Source of the DNA: Cladocopium goreaui
Lineage: Eukaryota > Sar > Dinophyceae > Suessiales > Symbiodiniaceae
Assembly: GCA_947184155.2 (NCBI GenBank)
Contig: CAMXCT020002015.1
Location: 55,265-119,264 of the forward strand
Direction of reading: 5' to 3'
Length of the DNA stretch: 64,000 bases
Shown here one piece after another: positions 20,237 to 29,989 of this stretch; position 1 is the first letter of the stretch, and each line of letters starts with the position of its first letter. The notes under the pieces were generated by a model. That model was not told the DNA's origin. It saw nothing but the letters and a program-made list of their open reading frames with translations, and did not search any database. The translations under genes were made by a program, and so were the position numbers.

Positions 20237-20358
20237 TGTCAGCACATGTCATTTCTGCATACATCCAGCACAGACCCGGATGTGACCCTGACTGCCACAA
20301 TGGTGGCTCAAGCCGCGCATCGCGCAAAACAGGTGTCTCTGCGCCAGTTGCTTTTGCA
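20225..20358 (+). repeat. 3' LTR of element 2
   Basis: 134 bp, identical to 12077-12210, followed by the right copy of AGTGG at 20359-20363. Its first 12 bases also encode the last codons and stop of pol. Confidence 0.96.
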
Positions 20359-20544
20359 AGTGGTTACAGTGGGTTATATAAAGGCCAATAGTGGTTAAAA
20401 TGTAGGGTGATGATCGCAAATTATTGAAGCAACACATCAAAAAATCAATAATCGCATGTCTCTTTCTTGACGGATTTTAAAGTGCTTGGGCAATCGTTCC
20501 CACATTCCATGCAGCCTGCTGCTTGGCTTTGAGCGATCAGCGCG
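20359..20544 (+). repeat. Remainder of ankyrin-unit upstream block, copy 1
   Basis: Continues the block broken at 12076. It holds GGGTTATATAAAGGCC (also near 25770), the pyrimidine run TCTCTTTCTTGACGG and the leader just before the ANK1 ATG. In ANK2 and ANK4 the same place reads CTTTCTTGACAG, a better splice acceptor. Confidence 0.8.
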
Positions 20545-21987
20545 ATGGAGGTGTGCTTCCTCGCTTCAGGTGCAGAACTGGCAGTCCTTGCACCTGATGA
20601 ATTTGAAGGAAAAACTGCAAAGGCTGTGAAGCAAGTCTTGGCAGGTAAGATTGATGTCACCATTTTTAGACAAAGACTCTTTTCAGAAGATGGTTCCGAG
20701 ATTCCGGATGATGAGATTTTTGTTTCGGCTCCAGTGAAGCTTATGCTTGTGATCCTGGAGTTTTTCCAAACGGATGCTGAGTAAACCCAACGCATGATCT
20801 CTGCATCCAGCAACAATGAATTGATTGAACTTGAGAGTTTGCTGAAAAAACCTTTGAACCCAAATGTGAGGGACGAACACGGCACAACCCCGTTGCACTG
20901 TGCCGCAGAAAGAGGACATGTTGAAAGCCTGCAGTTGTTGATTGAAACAGGTGCCGGCAAAGATCAAGCAAACGTTATTGGTGAAACACCATTGTTCGTT
21001 GCAGCCCAGGAAGGCCATCTTGATGTCGTTCGTCATTTGGTGGAAGTTGGTGCCCACAAAGATCAAGCCACGAACTATGGCGCAACGCCATTGTTCAGCG
21101 CAGCAGCGGAAGGCCATCTTGATGTCGTTCGTCATTTGGTGGAAGTTGGTGCCCACAAAGATCAGGCACTGAACGATGGCGCAACGCCATTGTTCATGGC
21201 AGCACAAGAAGGCCATCTTGATGTCGTTCGTCATCTGGTGGAAGTTGGTGCCCACAAAGATCAAGCGAGGAACGATGGCGCAACACCATTGTTTGTCGCA
21301 GCACAGGAAGGCCATCTGGATGTCGTTCGTCATCTGGTGGAAGTTGGTGCCCACAAAGATCAAGCCACGAACTATGGCGCAACACCATTGTTTGTCGCAG
21401 CACAGGAAGGCCATCTTGATGTCGTTCGTCATTTGACGGAAGTCGGTGCCCACAAAGATCAAGCCACGAACTTTGGCGCAACACCATTGTTCATCGCAGC
21501 ACAAGAAGGCCGTCTTGATGTTGTTCGTCATTTGGTGGAAGTCGGTGCCCACAAAGATCAAGCACGGAACGATGGCGCAACGCCATTGTCCGTCGCAGCA
21601 CATGCAGCAAGGCCATCTTGATGTCGTTCGTCATCTGGTGGAAGTTGGTGCCCACAAAGATCAAGCCACGAACTATGGTGAAACACCACTGTGCGTCTCA
21701 GCTGAGAAAGGCCATCTGGATGTCGTTCGTCACTTGGTAGAGGTTGGCGCCCGCCAAAATGAGGCAACTAGGGATACTGCGGAAACAGCCTTACATGCTG
21801 CGGCAGAAAGTGGCCATGTTGAAATTGTTCGTTTCTGATTGAAAGAGGTGCAGATAGTCACGCAGCTACACGCAGTGGAAGAACTGCTCTGGATCTGGCA
21901 TCTCAAGGCGGTCATTCTGAGGTGGTCCGTTTCTTGGCAAAGATCCGGAGCGAATCGCCCCCAAGCAAAATCCCAAGGCTTGGTTGA
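20545..21987 (+). pseudogene. ANK1: degraded ubiquitin-like/ankyrin-repeat gene
   Basis: The ATG at 20545 opens the same N-terminal domain as ANK2-4 (MEVCFLASG, FRQRLFSEDG, LMLVILEFF), but the frame stops at TAA (20782-20784) where the paralogs have CAA. The ankyrin part continues in frame from 20794 with near-identical 33-residue repeats (GATPLF.AAQEGHLDVVRHLVEVGAHKDQA). About 21603 a 4-base insertion (GCAG) shifts the frame. Near 21834 a T is missing from a T run, giving TGA. The tail homologous to ESPPSKIPRLG ends at 21987. With three disabling changes and a GG instead of AG at the upstream acceptor, it is very probably dead. Unlike ANK2-4 it lacks the 123-bp inserted intron: it has a single GATT at 20649. 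Confidence 0.9.
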
Positions 21988-22671
21988 GAGAAAGAAGTTC
22001 CAGCGGCAGGCTCACCTTGGCGGCTTTTAAAGACAGACTTGTCAACAAGGATTTCCCAAAGATCACCCGTTCCTCAAATGTCTGTGGAGATGGTTTCTGT
22101 AATATTCTGTAATGCTCAACTATCATAGGCTTCTTGCAAGTCGTTTACCCCAAAAAAGGCAAGAAATTGTAGGTCAATATTCCAGCACCATGGAGCATAT
22201 GGGATAGTTTTCTCCCCACAAGCCAGAAGGTATCCCCACGTTGCTATGTACTACTATGTATACATAATGGTTGGTCAAACCTCATGAAAGTAAATCTCAT
22301 TAAAGTACCGTTAAACCCCATGAAATTGCTAATTCACAGAGTTCTCCCTTGGTTTCTGGGTTCAGGGTCCGAAGCCCACGCGGATGCAAGGAGACTGCGG
22401 TGCTACCCTGCTATCCGCACCTCTTCCACATGCTGCAGGAGTGCCTTGAACAGATTTGCATCGTTACAAAACATGGAGATTTCACCCAGAAAAAGTGGAG
22501 CTTTCCAAACTGTGGGGATGGGTCAATTCACACATTTTTACATATTTTTAAAATATTTTTACTGGGGGCATCATCCATAAATCCCAGCTATCTTAGGGTA
22601 CCATCCGGATCCTGTTTGGTGCCGATAGCATAGCCGTGGAGATCTCGAGGTGCCCATAGCAAAGCCTAGAA
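21988..22671. repeat. Ankyrin-unit downstream block, copy 1
   Basis: Non-coding block shared with 34249-34870 and 38739-39340 (landmarks GGCTCACCTTGG.GGCTTTTAAAG, TTCTCCCTTGGTTT, CATGCTGCAGGAGTGCC, TTACTGGGGG). Short open frames across it are not preserved as protein between copies. No gene seen. Confidence 0.8.
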
Positions 22672-23830
22672 AGTGAGAAAAAATCTTTTGCGGCCCTCCT
22701 TGAAAACCCGGGACATTGCATATGCTGAAATTGCTGTTTGTGTGGGGAAACTGATGATAAGTCCGTGGATTTTGGGTTCCGTGAACATTTTCAGAGACAC
22801 CCATATGGGTCTTGCCTCCGTTGCCTCCGTGTCCTGACTTCCCAGACTTGGTTTGAAAGGACAAACATACAGGTTTCAAACCTTTTGTGCACTTTCAAAC
22901 ATCACAACGAGACCAATCTATGAATATGCCTGAACCTTTTTCATAACTAGCATGTATTCTTGGTAGATAGACACAAAGTAACCAGCCGGGACAACCCAAA
23001 TATACCATATGGTTCTTACCTATAACAACCCCAAAAAGATGCAGCATTTTGCGAACAAATCCCAGTAGAATGGTGGTAAATTCAACGTTTTCTGAATCTT
23101 TATCATCTTTCTTGTTCTTATATTGAAATAGTAATAAAGTAATTCTTTTCCTACTAAATAGTCGTGAAAAAATAGTTGTAATTTCCAGAGTAGTAAACCC
23201 AAGTGACATAGTGAAAAAGATGTTACACTATGTCACAATACCCAACTTCGCTATCATAAATCGATGAACTACCTCATAGATCCAGTGAAAAATCCCCTGA
23301 TTTGGACCGGGTGCCTATCCAAGGCCATGGATTCGCAACGCGGCCTTTGCCTGACCTCCATGCGGCCTTTGCAGCCGCCACAGGAGGGGATCGGAAGCAA
23401 CGAATTGATGAGGCTTCATATTTATCATATATCATATATCATATATATATATATGATACTATACCTGAGGATACTTAATTTTTCTTGTAGATATGTAGAA
23501 GTATTTGATGAGGTATAACGGATTATATCGGTATAACTGAGAATAGCATGGATATTGATTCAGAATTATCATTGAATTCCCAGCGGCATCATGGAACCTG
23601 ATCCTATCGTTCTGCAGGATGAATCCAATCAAGATGTCACCGACGGGTGGAGATCCAAACACACATCTTTCAATTGGGGACTACTTTCGTGGGTCAATGA
23701 TCGCAAGTTATTGAAGCAAAACATTCTGAATCAATAATCACATGTCTCTTTCTTGACAGATTGTAAAGTGCTGGGGCAATCGTTCCCACATTCCATGCAG
23801 CCTGCTGCTTGGCTTTGAGCGATCAGCGCG
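22672..23830. repeat. Ankyrin-unit upstream block, copy 2
   Basis: Homologous to 11085-12076, 32090-33155 and 36345-37373. It includes a short (TA)n run near 23440-23455 and, at 23741-23759, the pyrimidine-rich TGTCTCTTTCTTGACAG, a candidate acceptor for spliced-leader trans-splicing about 70 bases before the ATG. No gene seen. Confidence 0.8.
23741..23759 (+). promoter_or_regulatory. Candidate trans-splice acceptor of ANK2
   Basis: Pyrimidine-rich run ending in CAG, 71 bases before the start codon. The intact paralog ANK4 has the same acceptor (37301-37302); the broken copies ANK1 and ANK3 read GACGG here. That dinoflagellate mRNAs receive a trans-spliced leader is established; its use at this site is inference. 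Confidence 0.5.
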
Positions 23831-25396
23831 ATGGAGGTGTGCTTCCTCGCTTCAGGTGCAGAACTGACAGTCCTTGCCCCTGATGAATTCGAAGGAAAAA
23901 CTGCAAAGGCTGTGAAGCAAGTCTTGGCCAGTAAGATTCCTGGATTTGCTGATTATTTTTCATTTTCCCACCGGAAAATCCACACTACTTAGGGAAAAGA
24001 TGAAAGGAATATGTTTGTGTTTTTTATTTTTTGAGGTTCCTGGATAGCAAATCCAAGGATTGATGTCAGCATTTTCAGACAAAGACTTTTTTCAGAAGAT
24101 GGTTCCGAGATCGCGGATGATGAGATTTTTGCTTCGTCTCCAGTGAAGCTTATGCTTGTGATCTTGGAGTTTTTCCAAACGGATGCTGAGCAAACCCAAC
24201 GCATGATCTCTGCATCCACCAACAATGAATTGATTGAACTTGGGAGTTTGCTGAAAAAACCTTTGAACCCAAATGTGAGGGACGAACATGGCACAACACT
24301 GTTGCACTGTGCCGCAGAAAGAGGACATGTTGAAAGCCTGCAGTTGTTGATTGAAGCAGGTGCCGACAAAGATCAAGCAAACGTTATTGGTGAAACACCA
24401 TTGTTCATCGCAGCACACCAAGGCCATCTTGACGTCGTTCGTCATTTGGTGGAAGTTGGTGCCCACAAAGATCAAACCACGAACGATGGTGAAACACCAC
24501 TGTGGATCGCAGCACAGGAAGGCCATCTTGATGTCGTTCGTCATCTGGTGGAAGTTGGTGCCCACAAAGATCAAGCCGGGAACGGTGGCGCAACGCCATT
24601 GTTCATGGCAGCACAAGAAGGCCATCTTGATGTCGTTCGTCATTTGGTGGAAGTTGGTGCCCACAAAGATCAAGCCATGAACAATGGCGCAACACCATTG
24701 TTTGTCGCAGCAAAGTATGGCCATCTGGATGTCGTTCGTCATTTGGTGGAAGTTGGTGCCCACAAAGATCAAGCCAAGAACAATGGCGCAACGCCTTTGT
24801 TCATCGCAGCAGAGAAAGGCCATCTTGATGTCGTTCGTCATTTGGTGGAAGTTGGTGCCCACAAAGATCAAGCCTGGGAGAATGGCACAACGCCATTGTT
24901 CATCGCGGCACAGGAAGGCCATCTTGATGTCGTTCGTCATTTGGTGGAAGTTGGTGCCCACAAAGATCAAGCGAGGAGGAACGATGGCGCAACGCCATTG
25001 TTCATGGCAGCACAAGAAGGCCATCTTGATGTCGTTCGTCATTTGGTGGAAGTTGGTGCCCACAAAGATCAAGCGAGGAACGATGGCGCAACGCCATTGT
25101 TTATCGCAGCACATCAAGGCCATCTTGATGTGGTTCGGCATTTGGTTGATATTGGCGCTCGCAAAAATGAGGGAACTAGGGATACTGTGGAAACAGCCTT
25201 ACATGCTGCGGCAGAAATGGGCCATGTTGAAATTGTTCGTTTTCTGATTGAAAGAGGCGCAGATAGTCACGCAACTACACGCAGTGGAAGAAGTGCTCTG
25301 GATCTGGCATCTCAAAAAGGTCGTGCTGAGGTGGTCCGTTTCCTGGCAAAGATCCGGAGCGAATCGCCCCCAAGCAAAATTCCAAGGCTTGGTTGA
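23831..25396 (+). CDS. ANK2: ubiquitin-like domain plus 11 ankyrin repeats (two exons)
   Basis: Exon 1 is 23831-23934, exon 2 is 24058-25396; the intron 23935-24057 must be removed to avoid an early stop (TAG about 50 bases in). The first about 78 residues (MEVCFLASG, FEGKTAKAVKQVLA, FRQRLFSEDGSEI, VKLMLVILEF) have the pattern of a ubiquitin-like fold. A linker leads to about 11 ankyrin repeats; eight central ones are nearly identical 33-mers (99 bp). The last two repeats are diverged (ETALHAAAEMGHVEIV; RSALDLASQKGRAEVV) and the tail is ESPPSKIPRLG. Ankyrin arrays bind proteins; the ubiquitin-like part suggests a link to ubiquitin-type pathways, which is inference. The frame is intact and the acceptor is preserved, so this copy is probably functional. 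Confidence 0.85.
23935..24057 (+). mobile_element. Introner-like 123-bp insertion in ANK2 (GA-AG intron)
   Basis: It starts GATTCCTGGATTTGCT and ends AGCAAATCCAAG followed by GATT. The ends are imperfect inverted repeats (CCTGGATTTGCT against CCTTGGATTTGCT) and GATT is duplicated at the borders. Removing 23935-24057 restores the reading KIDV, as in the empty site of ANK1 (LAGKIDVTIF). Borders are then GA...AG with G after the acceptor, a form known in dinoflagellates. Confidence 0.8.
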
Positions 25397-25830
25397 GAGA
25401 CATCATGTGAGAGCAAAAAACGTTCCAGCAGCCGGCTCACCTTGGTGGCTTTTAAAGACAGATTTGTCAAAAAGGAATTCCAGAAGATCACCCTTTCCTC
25501 AAATGTCTGTGGAGGTGGTTTCTGTAATGCTCAACTATCATAGGCTTCCTGCAAGTCGCCTGCATCAATTCCTAGACCCAACTTTTTGGAAGCTTGAGAT
25601 TGGTTCAGAAACAACTCTTGGTGTTGCTTAGGGAAAAACAGGTATTGAGTTTGTTGCAGTGATCTTGCTTCCATCTGCTGTGGGCAATCTACCGCAGGAT
25701 GAATCCAATTAAGGTGTCACTGACGGGTGGAGATCTACACATGACATCTTGGTTAAATAGTGGTTACAGTGGGTTATATAAAGGCCAATAGTGGTTAAAA
25801 TGCGGGGTGATGTGAAGGTTGATGTCAGTT
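25397..25830. repeat. Short downstream block and solo upstream-block fragment
   Basis: 25430-25550 matches the ankyrin downstream block. At 25695-25815 a piece of the upstream block reappears (GATGAATCCAATTAAGG, then ATAGTGGTTACAGTGGGTTA) without an ankyrin gene after it, so this is the relic of a fifth unit. It also preserves the uninterrupted form of the element 2 target site. Confidence 0.7.
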
Positions 25831-26499
25831 CTTGGAGTAGTAACCTCCCCAATAAAAATGTTTTTTTGGCTTCGCAAAGCTGCCGGTATCATCACTTAAT
25901 TGGTTTTCTTTGGAAAATCTTCACCGGAAACTCCAAAAACCATGGGTTTTCTCCATCACGTATAGGGGGTTCCGGTTTGAATTTTCCCTTTTTCCCAAGA
26001 AAACCAATCCAATGATAGGGGTATGGGCCATGGGTCAACACCTATATACATAGCCACCATCTTAAAAGGAGAATCAACGTGAATAAAGATCCGTAAATCG
26101 CTATGGGGTACCATCTGGGTACCATCCGAGTACGGTGCCATGGTGCCATGGTGCCATACCCAAGGGATGTCATCTGATGTGCGCGGCCTATCGGATCCGT
26201 GGTGAATCCGCCAAATGAGCCAAATTCATCCTCTATGTGCGGAGATTCTATTCATCTGGGTAAATTTCATCACGACCGAAGCCTGTTCTCCCGAAGCCCG
26301 GAAATCCATGGGTTTTTATAGGGGAAATGATCCCCTTTTATGGCCGCAATTCATTCAGGTGAGTGAAATATGATAATTTACCCAGATTAATCCAATTGGG
26401 GTATAACCCATTTGCCAACTAATATAGCTATTGAAAATGGCCGTCACAGAAATATATAGAAATAGTTGTTTTACCCATAAAACATTGTTTTTCCAGACA
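25831..26499. other. Non-coding AT-rich spacer
   Basis: No gene seen. Contains a short triplet of GGTGCCATG units at 26131-26160 and scattered TTACCCA motifs. No frame reads as protein. Confidence 0.6.
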
Positions 26500-26630
26500 G
26501 GATGGGCCCCTCCAGTTACAAGTTGGTTTATCAACCATTATAATCCCCATTAACTAGTTCGTTATATCTACCATTAACCATTGAATTCAGCCACTTATAA
26601 ACCAACTTAGCTATCTTGGAGGCCCCATCC
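26500..26630. mobile_element. Palindromic MITE-like element
   Basis: 131 bp with inverted ends: GGATGGGCCCCTCCA at the left and TGGAGGCCCCATCC at the right, then inner 12-bp arms AAGTTGGTTTAT (26520-26531) and ATAAACCAACTT (26597-26608). No coding capacity. Confidence 0.7.
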
Positions 26631-26757
26631 AAAATAGTGGATTTACCCATTAATAATAGATATAATAGTGATTTTCCATGGAATGGCCATAGACATAGTG
26701 GATTTTCCCATGAAACATGGTGTTTCTTCCATCGTTTTTTGTATGTTTATTATGTTT

Positions 26758-26911
26758 ACCAGACCGGGTAACCCCTTGGCCCAGGACACGCGTTGATCCC
26801 CTGTGGAGCCTATTGACCAGCGACCAATGTGCCTTGCTCCTGGACGTGCTCCGACGCATCCCTTTGGCCACGCTGCAGGACCGAAAAATGTGGGATGTGC
26901 CGCACCTTTGA
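26758..26911 (+). CDS. Possible exon of unknown gene
   Basis: A GC-richer island in AT-rich DNA reads as plausible protein, ending LLDVLRRIPLATLQDRKMW and DVPHL, then a stop at 26909-26911. No start, partner exon or family could be recognised; it may be a relic of a gene fragment. Confidence 0.25.
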
Positions 26912-26932
26912 AGAGTTCATACTGGTGAATAG

Positions 26933-27036
26933 TACCCTCTGGTAATTTAACATAGCTATTGAAAATGGCCGTTTATAGTGTATTTTTCTATAAAAAATGG
27001 TGATTTTCCATAGCTATGTTAGTTTACCAGAGGGTA
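26933..27036. mobile_element. MITE, Tc1/mariner-like TA target, copy A
   Basis: Inverted ends TACCCTCTGGTAA and TTACCAGAGGGTA, with inner inverted AACATAGCTATTGAAAATGG and its partner CCATAGCTATGTTAG. Flanking TA fits a TA duplication. The same family occurs at 28702-28808, 35091-35195 and 39566-39670. Confidence 0.8.
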
Positions 27037-28419
27037 AGCAATAGTGGGTAAAGTAACCATGGTCAAATCCAATGTTTTTGATCCGTTAAATGATCTAACA
27101 TCTTCCAGTTACCATCTGGTTATGACTAACAGTGCGCCATGGGAAGTCACCATGCTATTAAGTTCGGTAAACCATCTATTTCAATGGGCCAACTATACCA
27201 TGGCGAATTGTCAAATAGCCAGTTAATACTGGTGAATAGAAACCAATAGTGGGTAAAGTAACCATTTTCAAGGTAGTATTGTTACATATTGTTACTATTG
27301 GAATATCAGCACTATTTTACTCACTATTGGTTACCTAATATTGGTGAATATTGGTGAATATTGGGTAATAGTAACCAATAGTGGGTAAAATAGTGGTTAA
27401 TATTGGTGATATAACATGATATAACTCAATATTAGCTTGACATTGAGGTCAATAGTGGGTCAGAATTATGATGTGGGAAATATCGGGGTACAAAAAGTAT
27501 AATATGGACGAGACATGATGAACTGTATGAGATATGAATGGGACATGCATGACCTAAGTCATGGAGGACCCCAAATTACAGCCCGAGTTGAACTAGTCAT
27601 TTTTGACAAGGGGAACGCAATTGTGAAATTTGTGGCACCCCAACTTTGTGTGAAAAAAACCCATATGTTGCTGGGTATGCCTAAACACATTGGATTTCAG
27701 CACAAAGGTTATGGGATATGATATGTACCAGCGATACTGGGAGAGAGTGGGATGTAATAGATTATTTTCTTGGAAGCATTGCGCATTGGTTAGTGATATC
27801 TCCGCTACATCCCCATAAGTCCCGACAGATTGCCTGTAATTCATCCAGAACCTATCTTCATATAGACAAAGCCCCATGTGTCAAACCCGGATCCATAGAC
27901 CCTATGGCTTTGTCCCATATACCGGGGTGTACCCCCATTTCGATTGCCATTTCGATGGGGACAATTGACGGGTGAATAGAGCGATGATTGTAGTGTAATC
28001 CTTTTTGACTTGGGGTCCAAATAGTTCCAGACAAGGCCATGTATGGGGAGATAGCAGTTTTTTCAGTTTCTGAGTGGGGCACACACAATCAGAAGCCTTT
28101 TTCATCCTTTTTCTGAATAGTAACGTGGCTGTCATGGAATTCTTCATAGCCTGATTCTTGGGGACGTTTTTGTTGTGGAACTGCTTCCCATTCCCAGAAT
28201 TCCCAGGTGCAGGATCATAATGATTTCGAACGTAGCGGATAGCATAACCCCAGAACTACTCATCAACCAACTGTAATTTCTCCACGATGTCCCATATGTT
28301 TGCTGGTCAATACCATTATAAATGATCATCAATTCTCCATTGAAAATCATTTAGATAGCTCATCAATCAGGGTGCTCGTTTTACTATTTCACCATCAAAC
28401 TTCATTTCATTTTCGATTG
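27037..28419. other. AT-rich spacer with GTGGGTAA/GGTGAATA repeats and a solo MITE end
   Basis: No gene seen. TTACCATCTGGTTATGACTAACA at 27109-27132 is a lone MITE end. 27200-27420 is a loose array of AATAGTGGGTAA and ATTGGTGAAT pieces related to the 10482 minisatellite. Short frames at 27515-28140 have no protein-like features. Confidence 0.55.
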
Positions 28420-28635
28420 TTACTCCCCCAAGTCTTGATGATTCTTCCGTATTCGCCATGAATCATCATTCATTTTGCAGTTACAAATCGCAGCCTGAGT
28501 AGGCTCAGCTTTCAACTCGCCAGGATATTTCTTTGCAGCGGGAGGCAGTGGCGACAGCCAAGGAAATGATGGGCATGGATCGTTGTCAGAGGCGGCGGCC
28601 GATTTTTTGGATTCGTCAACTTCAGGGGGTGTCAA
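28420..28635 (-). CDS. Possible minus-strand exon, unknown
   Basis: A GC-rich patch read on the minus strand gives 71 residues with mixed composition (SDNDPCPSFPWLSPLPP; ICNCKMNDDSWRIRK). It is one of very few minus-strand candidates in the window. No start, splice partner or family recognised. Confidence 0.25.
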   Translation of the reverse strand: MTPPEVDESKKSAAASDNDPCPSFPWLSPLPPAAKKYPGELKAEPTQAAICNCKMNDDSWRIRKNHQDLGE

Positions 28636-28701
28636 AATGATCTAACAGGCTGTAGAATCGAAGTCTTGATGATGGGTGATGTGCCAGTGCCAATTTTGAT
28701 A

Positions 28702-28808
28702 TACCATCTGGTTATTTAACATAGCCAGGGAAAATGGCCTATTTATAGATGGTTTACCTATTAAAAATGGTGATTTTCCATGGCTATGTTAGTCATAACC
28801 AGATGGTA
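28702..28808. mobile_element. MITE, Tc1/mariner-like TA target, copy B
   Basis: Inverted ends TACCATCTGGTTAT and ATAACCAGATGGTA, inner arms AACATAGCCA and TGGCTATGTTAG. 107 bp, same architecture as copy A, and its two ends carry matching changes (CCATCTGG instead of CCCTCTGG). Confidence 0.85.
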
Positions 28809-29721
28809 AGTGATCCAATTTCCATAGCATCTCAGTCTCATCCAACTTGACTTCTGAGAAAGCCATTTCTCAACATACCCAAATCTGCAGTGTTGGGGAC
28901 CGACCGGACCACAGGGGAAACCCGGAATCTGAAATCTGGGTGGTTAGCAAATCATACCATGTAGAAACTTGTGAAGAAGCCTAGTAAGTCCCTGATTTCT
29001 GATACGGCTTATCACTTGGCTCACTGCTTATATCTTCAGCAGTTTTGATGATTCTCCAGGTTTTTCTCGCTCTTCCTGACCGGTTCAATTAATCTTCACC
29101 AGTTCAGCCCTCTGCAATCGGGTCCGGACATTTGCTGCAGGCGACCGATGCTTTGTCTTCAAACCACGGTGGGCCACTTGGTAGTGCTTTCGAGGAAGGT
29201 CAGCGGTGCAAATGAAAGTGGTTCTAACCATGTGGATAAACTTATTGTTAGCAATGGGATTCTTAGTACTTCATTATAATAAGTTATATCTGATCAAAGT
29301 CATAATGTGAGCAGAAACTTGGAAGATACTTGGTACTGTGGACACCTTCTTCAAAATGCTGCAGCCATGCATTTTGTGCATCTCAAAATGATGCACCTTG
29401 TCGATTCAACGGGTATACAGTGTGCAGGGGACGACTATTCCTGTTTTTTTCTCGTACCACAGATGGGTTGAGTGCAGAGACTAGCTGCCGTCATGGATAC
29501 AACCAAGCTCTCAGTGACTAGTAAAAGGGGTTGTGCCCCCCAAAGCAATGCTATTCAAACAGAAAAACATGACATTCCTTATCAATCAATGGCCATTTCA
29601 GGAACCTAAATTGGAGGTACCTACCATGTATAAGGCCTATGTAAGGGAATATCCCAGCAAAATATGGCCTCACATGGTACAATACCTCCATTTTAGGATC
29701 CTGAAATTCCCATTGAAATAA
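28809..29721. other. Spacer, no gene recognised
   Basis: Mixed-composition DNA; 28960-29230 is less AT-rich and may hold gene relics but no frame of useful length reads as protein. The GGAGGTACCTACCATGTATAAGG area near 29612 is partly repeated inverted near 29670 (GGTACAATACCTCCATTTTAGG). Confidence 0.4.
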
Positions 29722-29744
29722 TCAAGAGTTTACTAGTCCTGAGT

Positions 29745-29871
29745 TGACATTCTTCATCTCCGTAAGGAAACAAGTGCGCCGAGCGCGTGGTTTCCGCTCT
29801 GGCGGCAGCACTTCAGTTGATCTGCGATCAAGGCAGGTGAGATGTTGCCCAGGAACCTCCTTGAGACGATG
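29745..29871 (-). CDS. Possible minus-strand exon, unknown
   Basis: On the minus strand a GC-rich island reads KEVPGQHLTCLDRRSTEVL followed by PPERKPRARRTCFLTEMKN. It may belong with 28420-28635. No family recognised; weak call. Confidence 0.2.
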
Positions 29872-29989
29872 GTAAAACCATAGGGAAACCACAGGAAAAC
29901 CCAGCTTTTTGATATAAAAGCCGAACGTATGGCCCAAACGTTTCACGGCCCAAAACACCGTTTCACGGCCCAAACCACCTCCCAAAGAA

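Larger units (their letters stand above)
12077..20358 (+). mobile_element. Complete Ty1/copia-like LTR retrotransposon (element 2), 8.28 kb
   Basis: It is bounded by two identical 134-bp LTRs with TG...CA ends and by 5-bp duplications AGTGG. It carries gag (12291-14891) and pol (14837-20236) in overlapping frames, with integrase before reverse transcriptase. It interrupts the upstream block of ANK1. Identical LTRs, an intact target duplication and two long open frames point to a recent insertion. The LTRs are short even for copia elements. Confidence 0.97.

Noticed and set aside
22284..22633. Small gene in the ankyrin downstream block (frames with ICIVTKHGDFTQKKWSF)
   Set aside because: Present in copies 1, 3 and 4, but length and frame change between copies and both overlapping frames look equally plausible; treated as a conserved repeat, not a gene.
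24092..25141. Long minus-strand open frames across the ankyrin arrays (also 20683-21603 and 37635-38483)
   Set aside because: They are the complement of 99-bp repeats whose length is a multiple of three; one open antisense unit makes the whole array open. No independent start or family.
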